A stretch of 64,000 nucleotides of DNA from assembly GCF_000383955.1 (NCBI RefSeq), contig NZ_KB913013.1:3925694-3989693 (forward strand). The letters are read 5' to 3'. The notes beneath the pieces were generated by a model. The model was not told the origin of the DNA and searched no databases. It saw nothing but the letters and a program-made list of their open reading frames with translations. Positions within the stretch are counted from its first letter, which is position 1; each line of letters starts with the position of its first letter. Positions 34,542 to 44,100 of this stretch are shown piece by piece. This stretch comes from Rudanella lutea DSM 19387. GTDB taxonomy: Bacteria > Bacteroidota > Bacteroidia > Cytophagales > Spirosomataceae. The position numbers were made by a program, and so were the translations under genes.

Positions 34542-36554
34542 TTAGGCGGCCCGAACGGGCGAGGGCTCATTGACCGGTACTCGAATAAAAAACTGTGTTC
34601 CATTGCCACTTTCGACCGACACGGTTCCCCCAATCTGATCCGATAAGCCAGCAATCAGCCGTTTGCCAAACGACCCACCCGGCCGTTGCCAGCGCGTCAG
34701 GTCGAGGCCGGGGCCATTGTCGGCTACGTGCATAAGCAGGCTATCGCCCTGCCGACGCAGATCCACCAACAGACTCGGGGCAGCGGTATAGGGCAGGGCA
34801 TACTTGAAGGTATTTGTCAGGATTTCGTTCAGAATCAGCCCAATCGGAATCGCCAGGTCCACATCAACTTCCTGCTTGCTCACCTGCACACGGGTATCTA
34901 CAGTCTGGTGCGTGTACCCGTAGGCACCCATCAGCGATTCGATCAGGCTGGCTACGTACTCGCCCATATCGATAGTGGTCAGCGAATCGGTCTGGTAAAG
35001 TCGCTGGTGCAGGAGCGACATGGCCTGCACCCGTTGTTGCCCCTCCCGGAAAGCCCGCTTGGCGTTCTCGTCGGCCAATCGGTTCGATTGTAACTCCAGC
35101 AGCCCCGACACAATGGCCAGGTTGTTTTTGACCCGGTGATGAAGCTCGCGCATCAGCAACCGCAACTGGGCCGATTGCTGCTTGATTTGTGCCTGGCTCT
35201 GACCCAGACGCTGATACTGCCAGAACAACAGGCCCGACAGCACGAAAAACAACCCGGCTCCCCAGCCCAGCCACGTCAGCTGCCGCTGCTGCAGCTCGTT
35301 TTGGGTTTGTAGCTGCTGAATACTGGTTTCTTTTTGCCGCGAAACGAACCGGGCGTTTACCTCGGCCAGGTTCTGGGCCCTGGCCAGATCGGTGCGCTTT
35401 TTGATGAGGAGCAAATCCCGGTCCCGGTCGGCCTGTATCTGTGCCACCAACCGTTCGTGTTGCAGCAACAGGCTTGTTTTTAGGCTCGCAATCTGTTTTT
35501 GTTTCTCAGCCTCTACCTCCGCCAGTTGCAGCGCCCGCTCATTGTCGAAAGCGGCTTGTAAGCGGGCAATCTGACCGGTTTTGTCGGCCCGGCCGAGCGA
35601 ATCCTCAATGACTTTGGCCTGTTCGAGATAGTGCAACGCCTGTTCAAAATGGCCCGCATCGCGGTAGGCTTTGTAGGCGACCCCCAGCGAATTGAACAAC
35701 CGGTGTGGATCGCCCAGCTGGTTAGCCAGCCGCACCGACTGCTCGCCGTGAAACACCGCTTTCTGATGTTTCTGTAAGCGTTGGTACAAATCGCTCAGGT
35801 TGCGGTGATTGTGCTCCAGATTGGTCAGGCGCCGGGCCTCTCCGTTGAGAGCCAGAGCCCGCTCCAGGTAGTCGATGGCCCGTTCGAACTGCCGGTCGGG
35901 TTCGATGGAAAGCTGCCCCATGTTGCCGTAAAGAATGGCCAGGGTGTTGTTGGAAATACCTTCTTTTTCCAGCAGACTAATCCCCGCCCGATACGCTTGC
36001 CGGGCTTCTTCGTAGGCTTTCAGATCGCGCTGAATAATGCCGATAGTGTTGTAGGTGTTGGCAATGGCCGTTGCCGAACCTAGCTGCTCGTTCAGTACCA
36101 GTGCCTGTTTAGCGTATTGGAGCGCCAGCCGGGTAAACCCTTCCATTTTCTGGGCGTCGGCCATGCGCTTGTACGTGAGCGCCAGTCCCTGATTGGCAAA
36201 CGCGATACCGGGCAGGTAACGATGCCGCTCGAAAACCGGTAATGCCTGCTGCATGAGTACTACCGACCGGTTGAAGTTGCCTTTGTCGCGGGCTTCGGCG
36301 CTCAGGTACGCCAGACCGCGGGCCCATATCACCGGCTGCCTATGCTGTTTACCCCAGTCGTGAATACGTTGCGCATACACCAACGACGAATCGGGCCGAA
36401 CCGGGCGCAGGTCTTGCCACTGGGTGTACCAGGCTTCGATCTGCAGTGAGTCGGTTCGGGTCAGGGGTCGAATCTGGCTGTACGAAAACGGAGTGCCTGC
36501 CAGGAGCAGACACCCCGCGAAACAGGTAAGGCAGAAAAGCCGCCGGGCGACCAT
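34542..36554 (-). CDS. TPR histidine kinase (HisKA_2 type)
   Basis: 670 residues. Signal/anchor peptide at 1-25, an extracytoplasmic TPR array (about 50-350, for example ATAIANTYNTIGIIQRDLKAYEEA), a coiled-coil segment, one transmembrane segment near 420, then HisKA_2 with the phosphoacceptor histidine in LMRELHHRVKNNLAIVSGL and a HATPase with NEILTNTFKYA and VADNGPGLDL. The TPRs suggest it senses a peptide or protein ligand or partner. Its regulator follows. The start at 36554 is preferred because the longer frame overlaps the upstream LytTR gene. Confidence 0.9.
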   Translation of the reverse strand: MVARRLFCLTCFAGCLLLAGTPFSYSQIRPLTRTDSLQIEAWYTQWQDLRPVRPDSSLVYAQRIHDWGKQHRQPVIWARGLAYLSAEARDKGNFNRSVVLMQQALPVFERHRYLPGIAFANQGLALTYKRMADAQKMEGFTRLALQYAKQALVLNEQLGSATAIANTYNTIGIIQRDLKAYEEARQAYRAGISLLEKEGISNNTLAILYGNMGQLSIEPDRQFERAIDYLERALALNGEARRLTNLEHNHRNLSDLYQRLQKHQKAVFHGEQSVRLANQLGDPHRLFNSLGVAYKAYRDAGHFEQALHYLEQAKVIEDSLGRADKTGQIARLQAAFDNERALQLAEVEAEKQKQIASLKTSLLLQHERLVAQIQADRDRDLLLIKKRTDLARAQNLAEVNARFVSRQKETSIQQLQTQNELQQRQLTWLGWGAGLFFVLSGLLFWQYQRLGQSQAQIKQQSAQLRLLMRELHHRVKNNLAIVSGLLELQSNRLADENAKRAFREGQQRVQAMSLLHQRLYQTDSLTTIDMGEYVASLIESLMGAYGYTHQTVDTRVQVSKQEVDVDLAIPIGLILNEILTNTFKYALPYTAAPSLLVDLRRQGDSLLMHVADNGPGLDLTRWQRPGGSFGKRLIAGLSDQIGGTVSVESGNGTQFFIRVPVNEPSPVRAA

Positions 36555-36567
36555 GTTGTGTGCTTGT

Positions 36568-37014
36568 CTAATCCAGGTCAGATGCGGCAAAGCTGGCACT
36601 CGGCACGTGGTCTTCGACTACGCCGGTCCAGGGGTTTGGATTGAGGGCTCGCTTGACCGATACCCACCGACGGCGCGACACAGCTACTTTCTCGCCGGTG
36701 GAGAGGTGGAGCATAGGCCCCTTGTGGGTGAGCTGTACTTTCTGGACAAAGGCCCGATTGACGAGGCAGTTCTGGTGAATTCGGATGTACGCTGCGTTGG
36801 GGAGCTGGATTTCGTAGTGCTTCAGGGTGTAGGCCATAATGTGCCGGCTGCCATCGCGCCAGTGCAGCCAGCTGTACCCTTTGGCTCCCCGAATCATAAC
36901 CAACTCGTGGATGGAGCGGGTACGCCAGCCGTACAGGGGGTCGTTGACGCGGATGGTGGCTACTCCATTGGTTCGGGTTGATGGTTGATTGGAAAGAGGA
37001 AGGAGTGGATTCAT
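36568..37014 (-). CDS. Stand-alone LytTR DNA-binding protein
   Basis: 148 residues: one LytTR domain (SIHELVMIRGAKGYSWLHWRDGSRHIMAYTLKHYE, then RIHQNCLVNRAFVQKVQ) with no receiver. It lies 13 bases before the kinase gene, so the unit encodes LytTR alone, kinase, and receiver-LytTR. Such single-domain LytTR proteins may act as co-regulators, or be turned on by ligand rather than phosphorylation; the role here is unknown. Confidence 0.88.
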   Translation of the reverse strand: MNPLLPLSNQPSTRTNGVATIRVNDPLYGWRTRSIHELVMIRGAKGYSWLHWRDGSRHIMAYTLKHYEIQLPNAAYIRIHQNCLVNRAFVQKVQLTHKGPMLHLSTGEKVAVSRRRWVSVKRALNPNPWTGVVEDHVPSASFAASDLD

Positions 37015-37442
37015 GGTTAAAAAAGAGAAGTTGATATAAGAGAAAGGAACGTATGAAGCGAAAGGTAAGTGTTTTTTTTTGATGTCACATAGACCATTCG
37101 CTCAAAAACAAACAAAAAAAATACGAATTCAAATAGTTGCTAAAAAGATCGCGGAGCAAGGCCATTTGGGTGAGTACGAGTTCTTTGTACGTCAACGCCG
37201 GATTTATGTAGGCGAATGCGGAACAACACGTGTTCATGGCCGCGTAAATCGATCGATTTGCCAGATGTATCGCTTTGGGCAGCTCGTAGTCCAAAACATA
37301 TCAGGTTAACAGAGCATATTGGACGATAGCCCTGCACCCGTAAGCGACGTGTACTGTCAGTTGCTAAAATGGGCGTATTCAATACTCAGATTCCCTGTTA
37401 TATTTACAAGGCATTTTCTCTCATAATCAGTCAGTTTACTGT
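37015..37442. other. AT-rich intergenic region, nothing assigned
   Basis: 428 bases with a T9 tract at 37072-37080 (upstream of the LytTR operon) and lower GC than its neighbours. Short frames on both strands (up to 80 codons) have no recognisable features. It lies between divergent operons, so it should carry promoters of both, but no full consensus was found. Confidence 0.5.
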
Positions 37443-39749
37443 ATGAAGCAGTATTTATTTGTTTTGGCGCGGCTCTGCCTGGGGCTCTGCGTAGTGAGTG
37501 GATTTTCGGCTCAGGCGCAGAGCATAAGCGGAACCGTTTACCGGGATTTCGATAGCAATGGCGAACGCACCCAGAACGGTCCCGGCGGTTATTCGGAACC
37601 GGGTATTGCTGGTGTTGGGGTTATGGCGTTCAATGCGGCCAATGCCGTTGTGGCCAGTACCACCACGTCGGCCTCGGGGGGGTACACGCTCAATACGGGG
37701 CCGGGCCGGTTCAGAGTCCTGTTTACGGGTTTTCAGACGGGCGATTATGTCAGCCTGCGGGGTACACAAAATCGGACCGATGTTCGGTTTGTGACGGCGG
37801 GGAGTGCCCCGGTTGATCTGGCCCTGAACTACCCGGCCCATTACTGCGGGGTGCCCGACCCGGCCCTACTGGTGCCATGTTATGTCAACGGAAACCCGGT
37901 GAGTGCATCGGGCGTATCGGCCGCGGGCCTGCGCGATGTGCTGGTGTCGGTGCCCTACAGTGCCTCCGGGCTCACCCCGCCCGAAACGATGGTGGCCAAA
38001 GGGGCCGAAATCGGGTCGGTGTACGGACTCGCGGTGTTGCGATCGGCCAACAAGCTGTTTTCAGGAGCATTCACCAAACGGCACGTGGGTTTCGGACCGG
38101 GCGGGCCGGGTGCTATTTACCTGACCAACTTAACCACTAATACCTCAAGTTTATTTACCACCCTGAACGCCGGGGCTGACCCGCACACGAACCTCCCCAC
38201 CGACCCCAACGCGGCTAATCGGGACGAGGGTGCTTTCGACGCGGTAGGCAAAGTAGGATTGGGCGATATTGAGCTGTCGGACGATAACCGGATGCTCTAC
38301 GTCGTGAACCTGTTTGACCGCCGAATCTATCTGATTCCGCTGGTGAGCGACCCACCCGCCGGAGCCGATCCCCGCGATTTTATCGCGCCCGGAACCATTA
38401 CATCGGTACCCGTGCCCGATCCCGGTTGTGGCAACGGCACCTACCGCCCATTTGCGCTTAAATTCTGGCGGGGTAAACTCTACGTGGGCATGGTGTGTAG
38501 CAATGAGAGCCTCCCGGTGCAGCAAAGCCCGTATGCAGTGCCCGCACCCGGCAACGCGTTTGTGTATGCCTTTGATGTAGCATCCGCTACCAATACCTTA
38601 AGCCCGGTGGCAACGCAGGTACTTAGTTTTCCGCTTACCTATCCCAAAGGTGCTACCGTCGACGGGCGACCGGCGCTCCGGAAATGGTATGCCTGGGGCA
38701 ATAATTTTTACGATGCACTCCTGGGTGTACCCGGCCGCCCAGCCGACGACCTGGCGTACCCGCAACCGTGGCTGACCGATCTGGAATTTGATGTCGACGG
38801 GGCTATGATTCTGGGCGTCCGGGACCGGTTTGGCGATCAGACGGGCTATCAAAATCTGGGCACCAATCCGGCCGATGCGGCCTTGTATTCGAGTGCGGCT
38901 ACGGGCGATTTGCTCCGGGCAGGCCCCTGCGGGCCCGCCGGAACGTACGTGCTCGAGAGTGGCGGTTCGGTATGCGGTGCCGCGCCAACTACGGCTGGTA
39001 CCAATGGCGAAGGGCCGGGTGGGGGTGAATTTTACGACGACAACGTATTCTGTTGCCACGGCGAAAGCAGCTATGGCGGGCTCGCTTTGTTGCCGGGCCG
39101 GGGCGAGGTAGTCAACGTGTCGGTGGAGCCGCTCGACCTTATTTCGGCGGGTTTCCGGTATTTTGATAACCTCACGGGTGTGCAACGGCGGGCGGTGGAA
39201 TACCGCCGGACAGGTACCCAAATCTATCGCTCCGACAACGCCAGCACGTTTGGAAAAGCCAATGGCCTGGGCGATGTGGAACTGAATTGCAACGCTGCCC
39301 CCCTCCAGGTTGGTAATGTGGTATGGAACGATACGAACGGTAACGGCCGGCAGGATGCCGACGAAACCGGCATTGCGAGTGTGACCCTGGGGCTGTATCA
39401 GAATGGCTTTCTGGTAGCAACCACCCAAACCGATGCGGAAGGCGAGTACTACTTCGGCCCGACTAACGTGCCGGGTGGGCTACAACCTTACACTGCCTAC
39501 GAAATTCGGATCGGCTTGTCGGCCCCGGTGTTGGCAGGTCGGTCGGTGTCGGTAGCAAATAGTGCGGGTGATGATCGGATTGACGCTGACGCCATCGTGA
39601 ATAATGGCAACGCTATAGTACCCTTTACGACCCGGAGTTATGGTCAGAATGACTTTTCGATTGATTTCGGCTTTAATACCTGCCCCCCGCAAAAGTGTAT
39701 TCCGATCACGGTAACACGTATTCGCCCCGACCGCCTGGCAGGGAATTAG
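37443..39749 (+). CDS. Secreted surface protein with SdrD-B domains
   Basis: 768 residues with a signal peptide (1-25). An SdrD_B-like domain at about 27-115 (YRDFDSNGERTQNGPGG) and a second at about 610-735 (VWNDTNGNGRQDADETGIASVTLGLYQ) flank a central region resembling a beta-propeller (IGSVYGLAVLRSANKLF, VGLGDIELSDDNRMLYVVNLFDRRIY). SdrD_B domains bind calcium and act as stalk segments. The end is CPPQKCIPITVTRIRPDRLAGN, with no recognisable T9SS sorting domain, so export beyond the periplasm is uncertain or the gene is 3'-truncated. A repeat element begins 20 bases after the stop. Confidence 0.82.
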   Translation: MKQYLFVLARLCLGLCVVSGFSAQAQSISGTVYRDFDSNGERTQNGPGGYSEPGIAGVGVMAFNAANAVVASTTTSASGGYTLNTGPGRFRVLFTGFQTGDYVSLRGTQNRTDVRFVTAGSAPVDLALNYPAHYCGVPDPALLVPCYVNGNPVSASGVSAAGLRDVLVSVPYSASGLTPPETMVAKGAEIGSVYGLAVLRSANKLFSGAFTKRHVGFGPGGPGAIYLTNLTTNTSSLFTTLNAGADPHTNLPTDPNAANRDEGAFDAVGKVGLGDIELSDDNRMLYVVNLFDRRIYLIPLVSDPPAGADPRDFIAPGTITSVPVPDPGCGNGTYRPFALKFWRGKLYVGMVCSNESLPVQQSPYAVPAPGNAFVYAFDVASATNTLSPVATQVLSFPLTYPKGATVDGRPALRKWYAWGNNFYDALLGVPGRPADDLAYPQPWLTDLEFDVDGAMILGVRDRFGDQTGYQNLGTNPADAALYSSAATGDLLRAGPCGPAGTYVLESGGSVCGAAPTTAGTNGEGPGGGEFYDDNVFCCHGESSYGGLALLPGRGEVVNVSVEPLDLISAGFRYFDNLTGVQRRAVEYRRTGTQIYRSDNASTFGKANGLGDVELNCNAAPLQVGNVVWNDTNGNGRQDADETGIASVTLGLYQNGFLVATTQTDAEGEYYFGPTNVPGGLQPYTAYEIRIGLSAPVLAGRSVSVANSAGDDRIDADAIVNNGNAIVPFTTRSYGQNDFSIDFGFNTCPPQKCIPITVTRIRPDRLAGN

Positions 39750-39768
39750 GGGAGTAGTTTAGCGTTTT

Positions 39769-39870
39769 TCAGTACTGGACATTCAGACTTCAGACATTAG
39801 ACGTTAGACTTACTACCATTCTGTAGGGAGGTCTAACGTCTAATGTCCAACATCGAATGTCCAGTACTGA
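39769..39870. repeat. Inverted-repeat element, copy B
   Basis: A 102-bp element with ends TCAGTACTGGACATTC and its complement. It contains a further matching pair (GACATTAGACGTTAGACTT with GGTCTAACGTCTAATGTC). It is the inverse of copy A at 23556-23656. Confidence 0.85.
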
Positions 39871-39998
39871 GTTAGCGTTTATGGTTTTTGGTTTAGAGTT
39901 TTTGGTTGGGCACGTTTGGGATTGAAGCTACCTCCTCGAAACACCAATAGGCCAAAAGCCATAAACCAAACGCTTTTTTAGAGAGAATATGTCGAAGG

Positions 39999-40032
39999 AA
40001 ATCCCGGTGATGATTATTGCCGGGGTTTTTTG
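39999..40032 (+). terminator. Intrinsic terminator after the SdrD-B gene
   Basis: Stem of about 12 base pairs (AATCCCGGTGAT with ATTGCCGGGGTT, two G-U pairs), T-run CGGGGTTTTTT. It abuts the convergent FUSC gene stop. Confidence 0.75.
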
Positions 40033-42207
40033 TTAACCCTGAATGGTAGCCGCTACTTTGGCCATGTCGGCGGTGAGTTTTTGTACAAACGCCAGTTGCT
40101 CGGCCAGGAGTTGATCGTCGGGGGAGGCCGGGGTCGGGCTTGCTGGCGGTAGGGTGAGCGCAGATGTTGGCTCGGCGTTTTTGTCGGTTCGGTCGATGCG
40201 GCTCAGGGCCTCGGCCAGGTGCTCGAGTGACCGGCGCACGGGGCGCACCAGGGCGTCTGTTGCGGGGGTATGCTCCCGGTCGACGGTAGTCAGCACAATG
40301 GTGGCTACGTTGGACGAGAAAATGTGGTTGAGTACGGCAAACTGAAGTAAATCCTGCTGATGCCGCCGTTTGCTTTTCGGCTCCGACAACATCCGCTCAA
40401 AAGCCGCCGACAAGTTGGCCGACTGCACATACACGCTCTTCCGGGCCAGTTTGTAGTCGGTTTCGGTAACCCCCCGGCCGCACAGGCTCTCTTCCAGTTT
40501 CTGAAGGTATTTGATGTCGGCGTTGAGTACATCGCGCAGCACCGGCAGCACCTGTTCCGACTCCCAGCGTGGTAGTAACCCATAGCTGGCAATAACGGCA
40601 ATGACCCCGCCAATGAGTGTGTCGAGCATCCGTTCGCCTACCACTTCACGGAAGCCGATTCCCATAAAGTTGAACAGGATCAGCACAAAGGGCGTCACAC
40701 AGATCACCATGGTGATATAGTTCCGGCGCTGAAAACTGTAGGTGCCGAGCATAAACAGCACCATAAACACAAACTGGGCAACCGGGTTGGGAACAAAGGC
40801 CAGAATAACTACCCCCAGCAACCCACCCGCAAGCGTACCCAGCAAACGGTCGCTGTTGCGTTGGCGAGTGAGCGAATAAGCTGGTTTAAGAATAACCGTG
40901 ATGGTGAGCAAAATCCAGTAGCTATGGTGGCCGTTGGGCCAGAAGGTAGCCACAATATAGCCTACCACACAGGCAATAGCCATGCGGAGCGAATACCGAA
41001 ATACCGACGAACGCAGCGAGAGATTGTCGCGCAAACGGGCCACGTCAATCGGTTGGTGCGATACAAAGCGTGAATAATCGAGCGTCGACGGGTCGGTGGG
41101 GGTGGTGCCGGTGTCGGGGGCAATTTGCAATAACCCGTTTATACGCTCGGCCAGTTGCCGGATACTTACCAGTACCCGCCGAAGCACCAGCGGGTTGCCC
41201 ATGTCGGTGTTGGGCGGCAGGGCGTTGATAGCCGCCTGAATCTGTTCTAAAGCCGCGTGCATATCTAAGCGCGGCCGGTGCGGGCTACCCTCCAGAATGG
41301 CCAGACCGATAGCGTCGAGTTCGTTGACGAGCCGATGAATCTGGGTGGCAATTAGATTCAGGATGCCCGTAGTCCCAAATCGCTCGCGCAACGATTGGTA
41401 ATCGTAGTACATCGCCGAAATCTGTTCGTATAAATCGACCACTTCGGCGAAGGTCAACACCAGTACCCGGCCCGTAGAAGTAGTTTCGGCCACTACCTGC
41501 CGACTTTTGAAAAGCAGTTCGCGTACAACGTCCTGTTTTTCGCTCACGACCACATGCTGTGCTACCAGCCGACGGTAATCGTCGTCGAGGTCGGTGCGGC
41601 CATCGTAAAAATCCGCTTTGATGCGCAGAAACCGGGCAATTTCGTGGATACACTCGGCCAGAGCCTGTTGCGCCTGCCGATAGGGTCTGAACTGCCGAAA
41701 TACCAAACTGATGCCAGTGTACCACAAGCCGCCGAGCAGAATAAGCGTAGCCTGCGTCAGAATCTCCGGGAGAGAGAAGGGAGCTGTGTCTGCTGTTTCG
41801 CTACTCACCCCCCGAGCCATGGTCAAAATGAGGGTAAGCATCCCCGCCGAGCCGACGGCAGCCGCGCGGTTGCCATAAACGTTGAACAAGGCGAAGAAAA
41901 AGCTCAGCAGGCCAATTTCGAGACCGAGGGTCCAGCCGTTGAGCCGGGCAAACCCGGTCAGAATAGCCGTCAGGAAAATGGTCAGGCAGCAGGCCAGTAA
42001 CCCGTTGCGCTTGTGAATGAGCGGCCCCGGCATATCGGTAATACTGGCCGAGAGCGCTCCCAGGCCAATGAGTAAGCCTATGTCGGGTTGTTTCTGAACC
42101 TGAAAAAAGAAGAGTGCCGGTAACAGCACGGCTACCGTAGTCCGCAGCCCATCGGAGAAGTAGTGGCTCGATAAAAAGTAACGGACAGATCGGAGAATGG
42201 GCTGCAT
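40033..42207 (-). CDS. FUSC (YccS/YhfK-like) inner-membrane protein
   Basis: 724 residues with two blocks of membrane segments (about 20-170 and 390-510) separated by a cytoplasmic helical domain, as in the YccS/FUSC family. Conserved parts include DGLRTTVAVLLPALFFF, IGLGALSASITDMPGP, NSDRLLGTLAGGLLGV and NFMGIGFREVVGERMLDT. FUSC proteins are linked to export of aromatic acids in other bacteria; a role here is inferred. It is monocistronic, 17 bases from the thioredoxin gene stop. Confidence 0.88.
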   Translation of the reverse strand: MQPILRSVRYFLSSHYFSDGLRTTVAVLLPALFFFQVQKQPDIGLLIGLGALSASITDMPGPLIHKRNGLLACCLTIFLTAILTGFARLNGWTLGLEIGLLSFFFALFNVYGNRAAAVGSAGMLTLILTMARGVSSETADTAPFSLPEILTQATLILLGGLWYTGISLVFRQFRPYRQAQQALAECIHEIARFLRIKADFYDGRTDLDDDYRRLVAQHVVVSEKQDVVRELLFKSRQVVAETTSTGRVLVLTFAEVVDLYEQISAMYYDYQSLRERFGTTGILNLIATQIHRLVNELDAIGLAILEGSPHRPRLDMHAALEQIQAAINALPPNTDMGNPLVLRRVLVSIRQLAERINGLLQIAPDTGTTPTDPSTLDYSRFVSHQPIDVARLRDNLSLRSSVFRYSLRMAIACVVGYIVATFWPNGHHSYWILLTITVILKPAYSLTRQRNSDRLLGTLAGGLLGVVILAFVPNPVAQFVFMVLFMLGTYSFQRRNYITMVICVTPFVLILFNFMGIGFREVVGERMLDTLIGGVIAVIASYGLLPRWESEQVLPVLRDVLNADIKYLQKLEESLCGRGVTETDYKLARKSVYVQSANLSAAFERMLSEPKSKRRHQQDLLQFAVLNHIFSSNVATIVLTTVDREHTPATDALVRPVRRSLEHLAEALSRIDRTDKNAEPTSALTLPPASPTPASPDDQLLAEQLAFVQKLTADMAKVAATIQG

Positions 42208-42223
42208 GAAACGGTAAACAAGA

Positions 42224-42523
42224 TTACATCACCTGCCGAACGAGGTTTTCGAGCGTATGCAACGGCTGTACGCCCGACTTACGCCAGACAATCTTACCCT
42301 TATGGAACAAAATAAGCGTGGGTACGCTCTGAATCTGATACTGCGTAGCTGCGGCCCGGCTGCGGTCAATATCGACCTTGATCACTTTCAGCTTGTCGCC
42401 CATGCGGTCGGCCAGTTGTTTGAGGGTAGGGGCCTGTTGTTTACAGGGGCCGCACCAGTCGGCGTAAAAATCAACCAGCACGGGTGTGTCGCCTTTGACC
42501 AAGTCTTTAAATGAGGGGTTCAT
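42224..42523 (-). CDS. trxA: Thioredoxin
   Basis: 99 residues with WCGPC (C24, C27), FYADWCGPC context and the cis-proline in SVPTLI. Cytoplasmic disulfide reductase. The ATG at 42523 is preferred; the longer frame adds 14 codons with no homology. It is transcribed with FUSC spacing of 17 bases but is preceded by the rpsG terminator, so it has its own promoter, not resolved here. Confidence 0.93.
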   Translation of the reverse strand: MNPSFKDLVKGDTPVLVDFYADWCGPCKQQAPTLKQLADRMGDKLKVIKVDIDRSRAAATQYQIQSVPTLILFHKGKIVWRKSGVQPLHTLENLVRQVM

Positions 42524-42676
42524 CGGATGTTTCGTTTTGTTGTTTTGGGTGTAGCGAATGCACATGCACTTGCCTGCGGATATAACAGCAAGCAGGGCCG
42601 GGCAGTTTCAGGGCGGTTCGGGAGTGGCTTTCACTGGCCTGGTGCGGTGAAAGCTACTCCCAACCCCGCTAACCAA

Positions 42677-42704
42677 AAAAGCCCCGCCAAACGGCGGGGC
42701 TTTT
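42677..42704. terminator. Bidirectional terminator after rpsG
   Basis: Perfect 12-bp stem AAAAGCCCCGCC / GGCGGGGCTTTT with a 4-base loop and T-runs on both strands, 26 bases past the rpsG stop. Confidence 0.92.
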
Positions 42705-42729
42705 CAATTTCGCTTCGACTGAATTGTTT

Positions 42730-43197
42730 TTAGAACCGGAAGTGTGAGAACGCCTTGTTGGCTTCGGCCATACGGTGCGTATCGTCTTTCTTCTTCACGG
42801 CAGCTCCTTCACCTTTCGCAGCAGCTACGATTTCAGCAGCCAGGCGGTCGGTCATGGTTTTTTCGCCACGTGAACGAGCGTATTTAATCAGCCATTTCAT
42901 GCCTACCGATACTTTGCGGTCAGCCCGTACTTCGGTGGGAACCTGGAAGGTAGCACCACCAACCCGACGGCTTTTTACTTCGACCGAAGGCATTACGTTG
43001 TTCAACGCCTTTTTCCATACGTCGAGACCGTTTTCGCTGGTACGCTTACCAACAATCTCCAGTGCGTCGTAGAAAATAGTGTACGCGATGCTCTTCTTGC
43101 CCTCGTACATGAGGTTATTAACAAATTTGGTTACCAGTACTTCCTTAAATTTCGGATCGGGTAACACGTACCGTTTTGGCGGTTTCGACTTTCTCAT
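42730..43197 (-). CDS. rpsG: 30S ribosomal protein S7
   Basis: 155 residues: [65 protein letters not shown] and [12 protein letters not shown] are standard S7 blocks. It binds 16S rRNA in the small-subunit head. It follows rpsL with a 141-base gap that holds a repeat hairpin, and no fusA follows; a terminator closes the unit. Confidence 0.98.
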   Translation of the reverse strand: MRKSKPPKRYVLPDPKFKEVLVTKFVNNLMYEGKKSIAYTIFYDALEIVGKRTSENGLDVWKKALNNVMPSVEVKSRRVGGATFQVPTEVRADRKVSVGMKWLIKYARSRGEKTMTDRLAAEIVAAAKGEGAAVKKKDDTHRMAEANKAFSHFRF

Positions 43198-43261
43198 TGT
43201 GTCTTCAGATTCTGGATCTTACTCTGCCGCTGCTGACCAACGGGCAGTCCATATTTTAGTG

Positions 43262-43336
43262 TACAATGAATAATGAGGAATGGATAATGAGCGTTGCCCG
43301 AATAGGCATTATGCATTATGCATTACCCATTATTCG
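43262..43336. repeat. AT-rich inverted repeat between rpsL and rpsG
   Basis: Arms built of AATGAATAATGAGGAATGG and CATTATGCATTACCCATTAT-type sequence pair imperfectly. Same family as 2535-2636. It lies inside a ribosomal protein operon, starting 64 bases after rpsG's start codon in genome coordinates and ending 2 bases before the rpsL stop. Confidence 0.7.
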
Positions 43337-43338
43337 TT

Positions 43339-43764
43339 TTATTTCTTCTTGCCTTTAGCGGGCGCACCTTTGCCAGCGGCTGGAGCCTGACCTGGTTTCG
43401 GACGCTTGGCGCCGTATTTCGAGCGGCTTTGCAGACGGCCGTTTACACCGGCAGTATCCAGAGCACCCCGAACAATGTGGTAACGAACACCCGGAAGGTC
43501 TTTAACCCGGCCACCGCGGATCAGCACGATTGAGTGCTCCTGCAGGTTGTGGCCTTCGCCCGGAATGTAAGCATTGACTTCTTTGCCGTTCGACAAGCGA
43601 ACACGAGCTACTTTACGCAGCGCCGAGTTTGGCTTCTTAGGCGTCGTGGTGTACACACGCGTACACACGCCCCGACGCTGAGGGCAGGCATCCAAAGCTG
43701 GTGATTTCGACTTGAAAACCAGCTTCTCGCGGCCTTTACGTACTAATTGTTGTATGGTTGGCAT
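43339..43764 (-). CDS. rpsL: 30S ribosomal protein S12
   Basis: 141 residues: [62 protein letters not shown]. The lysines of the streptomycin-related sites (TTTPKKPNS and GRVKDLPG) are the wild type. The C-terminal extension [18 protein letters not shown] is a phylum-typical basic tail. Start at 43764 by homology. First gene of the str-like unit, with a strong promoter at 43811-43841. Confidence 0.98.
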   Translation of the reverse strand: MPTIQQLVRKGREKLVFKSKSPALDACPQRRGVCTRVYTTTPKKPNSALRKVARVRLSNGKEVNAYIPGEGHNLQEHSIVLIRGGRVKDLPGVRYHIVRGALDTAGVNGRLQSRSKYGAKRPKPGQAPAAGKGAPAKGKKK

Positions 43765-44100
43765 TACGCTGAAAAATGTTTTTTGTACAGTCGTCGCGAA
43801 AATTGAGGTGCAAAGGTAGGTAAATTGGGTTAGAATCACAACATAAAGCCCTAACCACGCTTACTCATTCCGATAATTTGTGGGCTTGTGTGAGCCCGAC
43901 AGAGGTGGGCGCCACCTGCTGAAACTTTATTGGTACAAAAGCGTCTTACAAAATCAGAAAAGGGCCGCTAAGTCGTATTCCCAACACAATGCCACACTCG
44001 CGCGTTTTGTGTTGTATGCTAACTTGTGGGCGCTACGTTTAATCACCAGTAAAAGAGAGGCCCGGCAGCGATAGCCGATACCATTCCGTACTCAATACCC
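43765..44100. other. Intergenic region upstream of rpsL and tamB
   Basis: Divergent region. It holds the rpsL promoter at 43811-43841. A 64-codon plus frame at 43880 has no recognisable features. No tamB promoter is clear. Confidence 0.5.
43811..43841 (-). promoter_or_regulatory. rpsL promoter
   Basis: Minus strand TTG (43839-43841), 20 bases, TACCTTTG (43811-43818). The leader to the ATG is about 45 bases. A good consensus match. Confidence 0.75.

Noticed and set aside
37079-37382. Three overlapping frames on both strands in the AT-rich intergenic region
   Set aside because: No recognisable domain; overlapping frames cannot all be real.
43880-44074. 64-codon plus frame before tamB
   Set aside because: No features and no promoter; looks like random frame.
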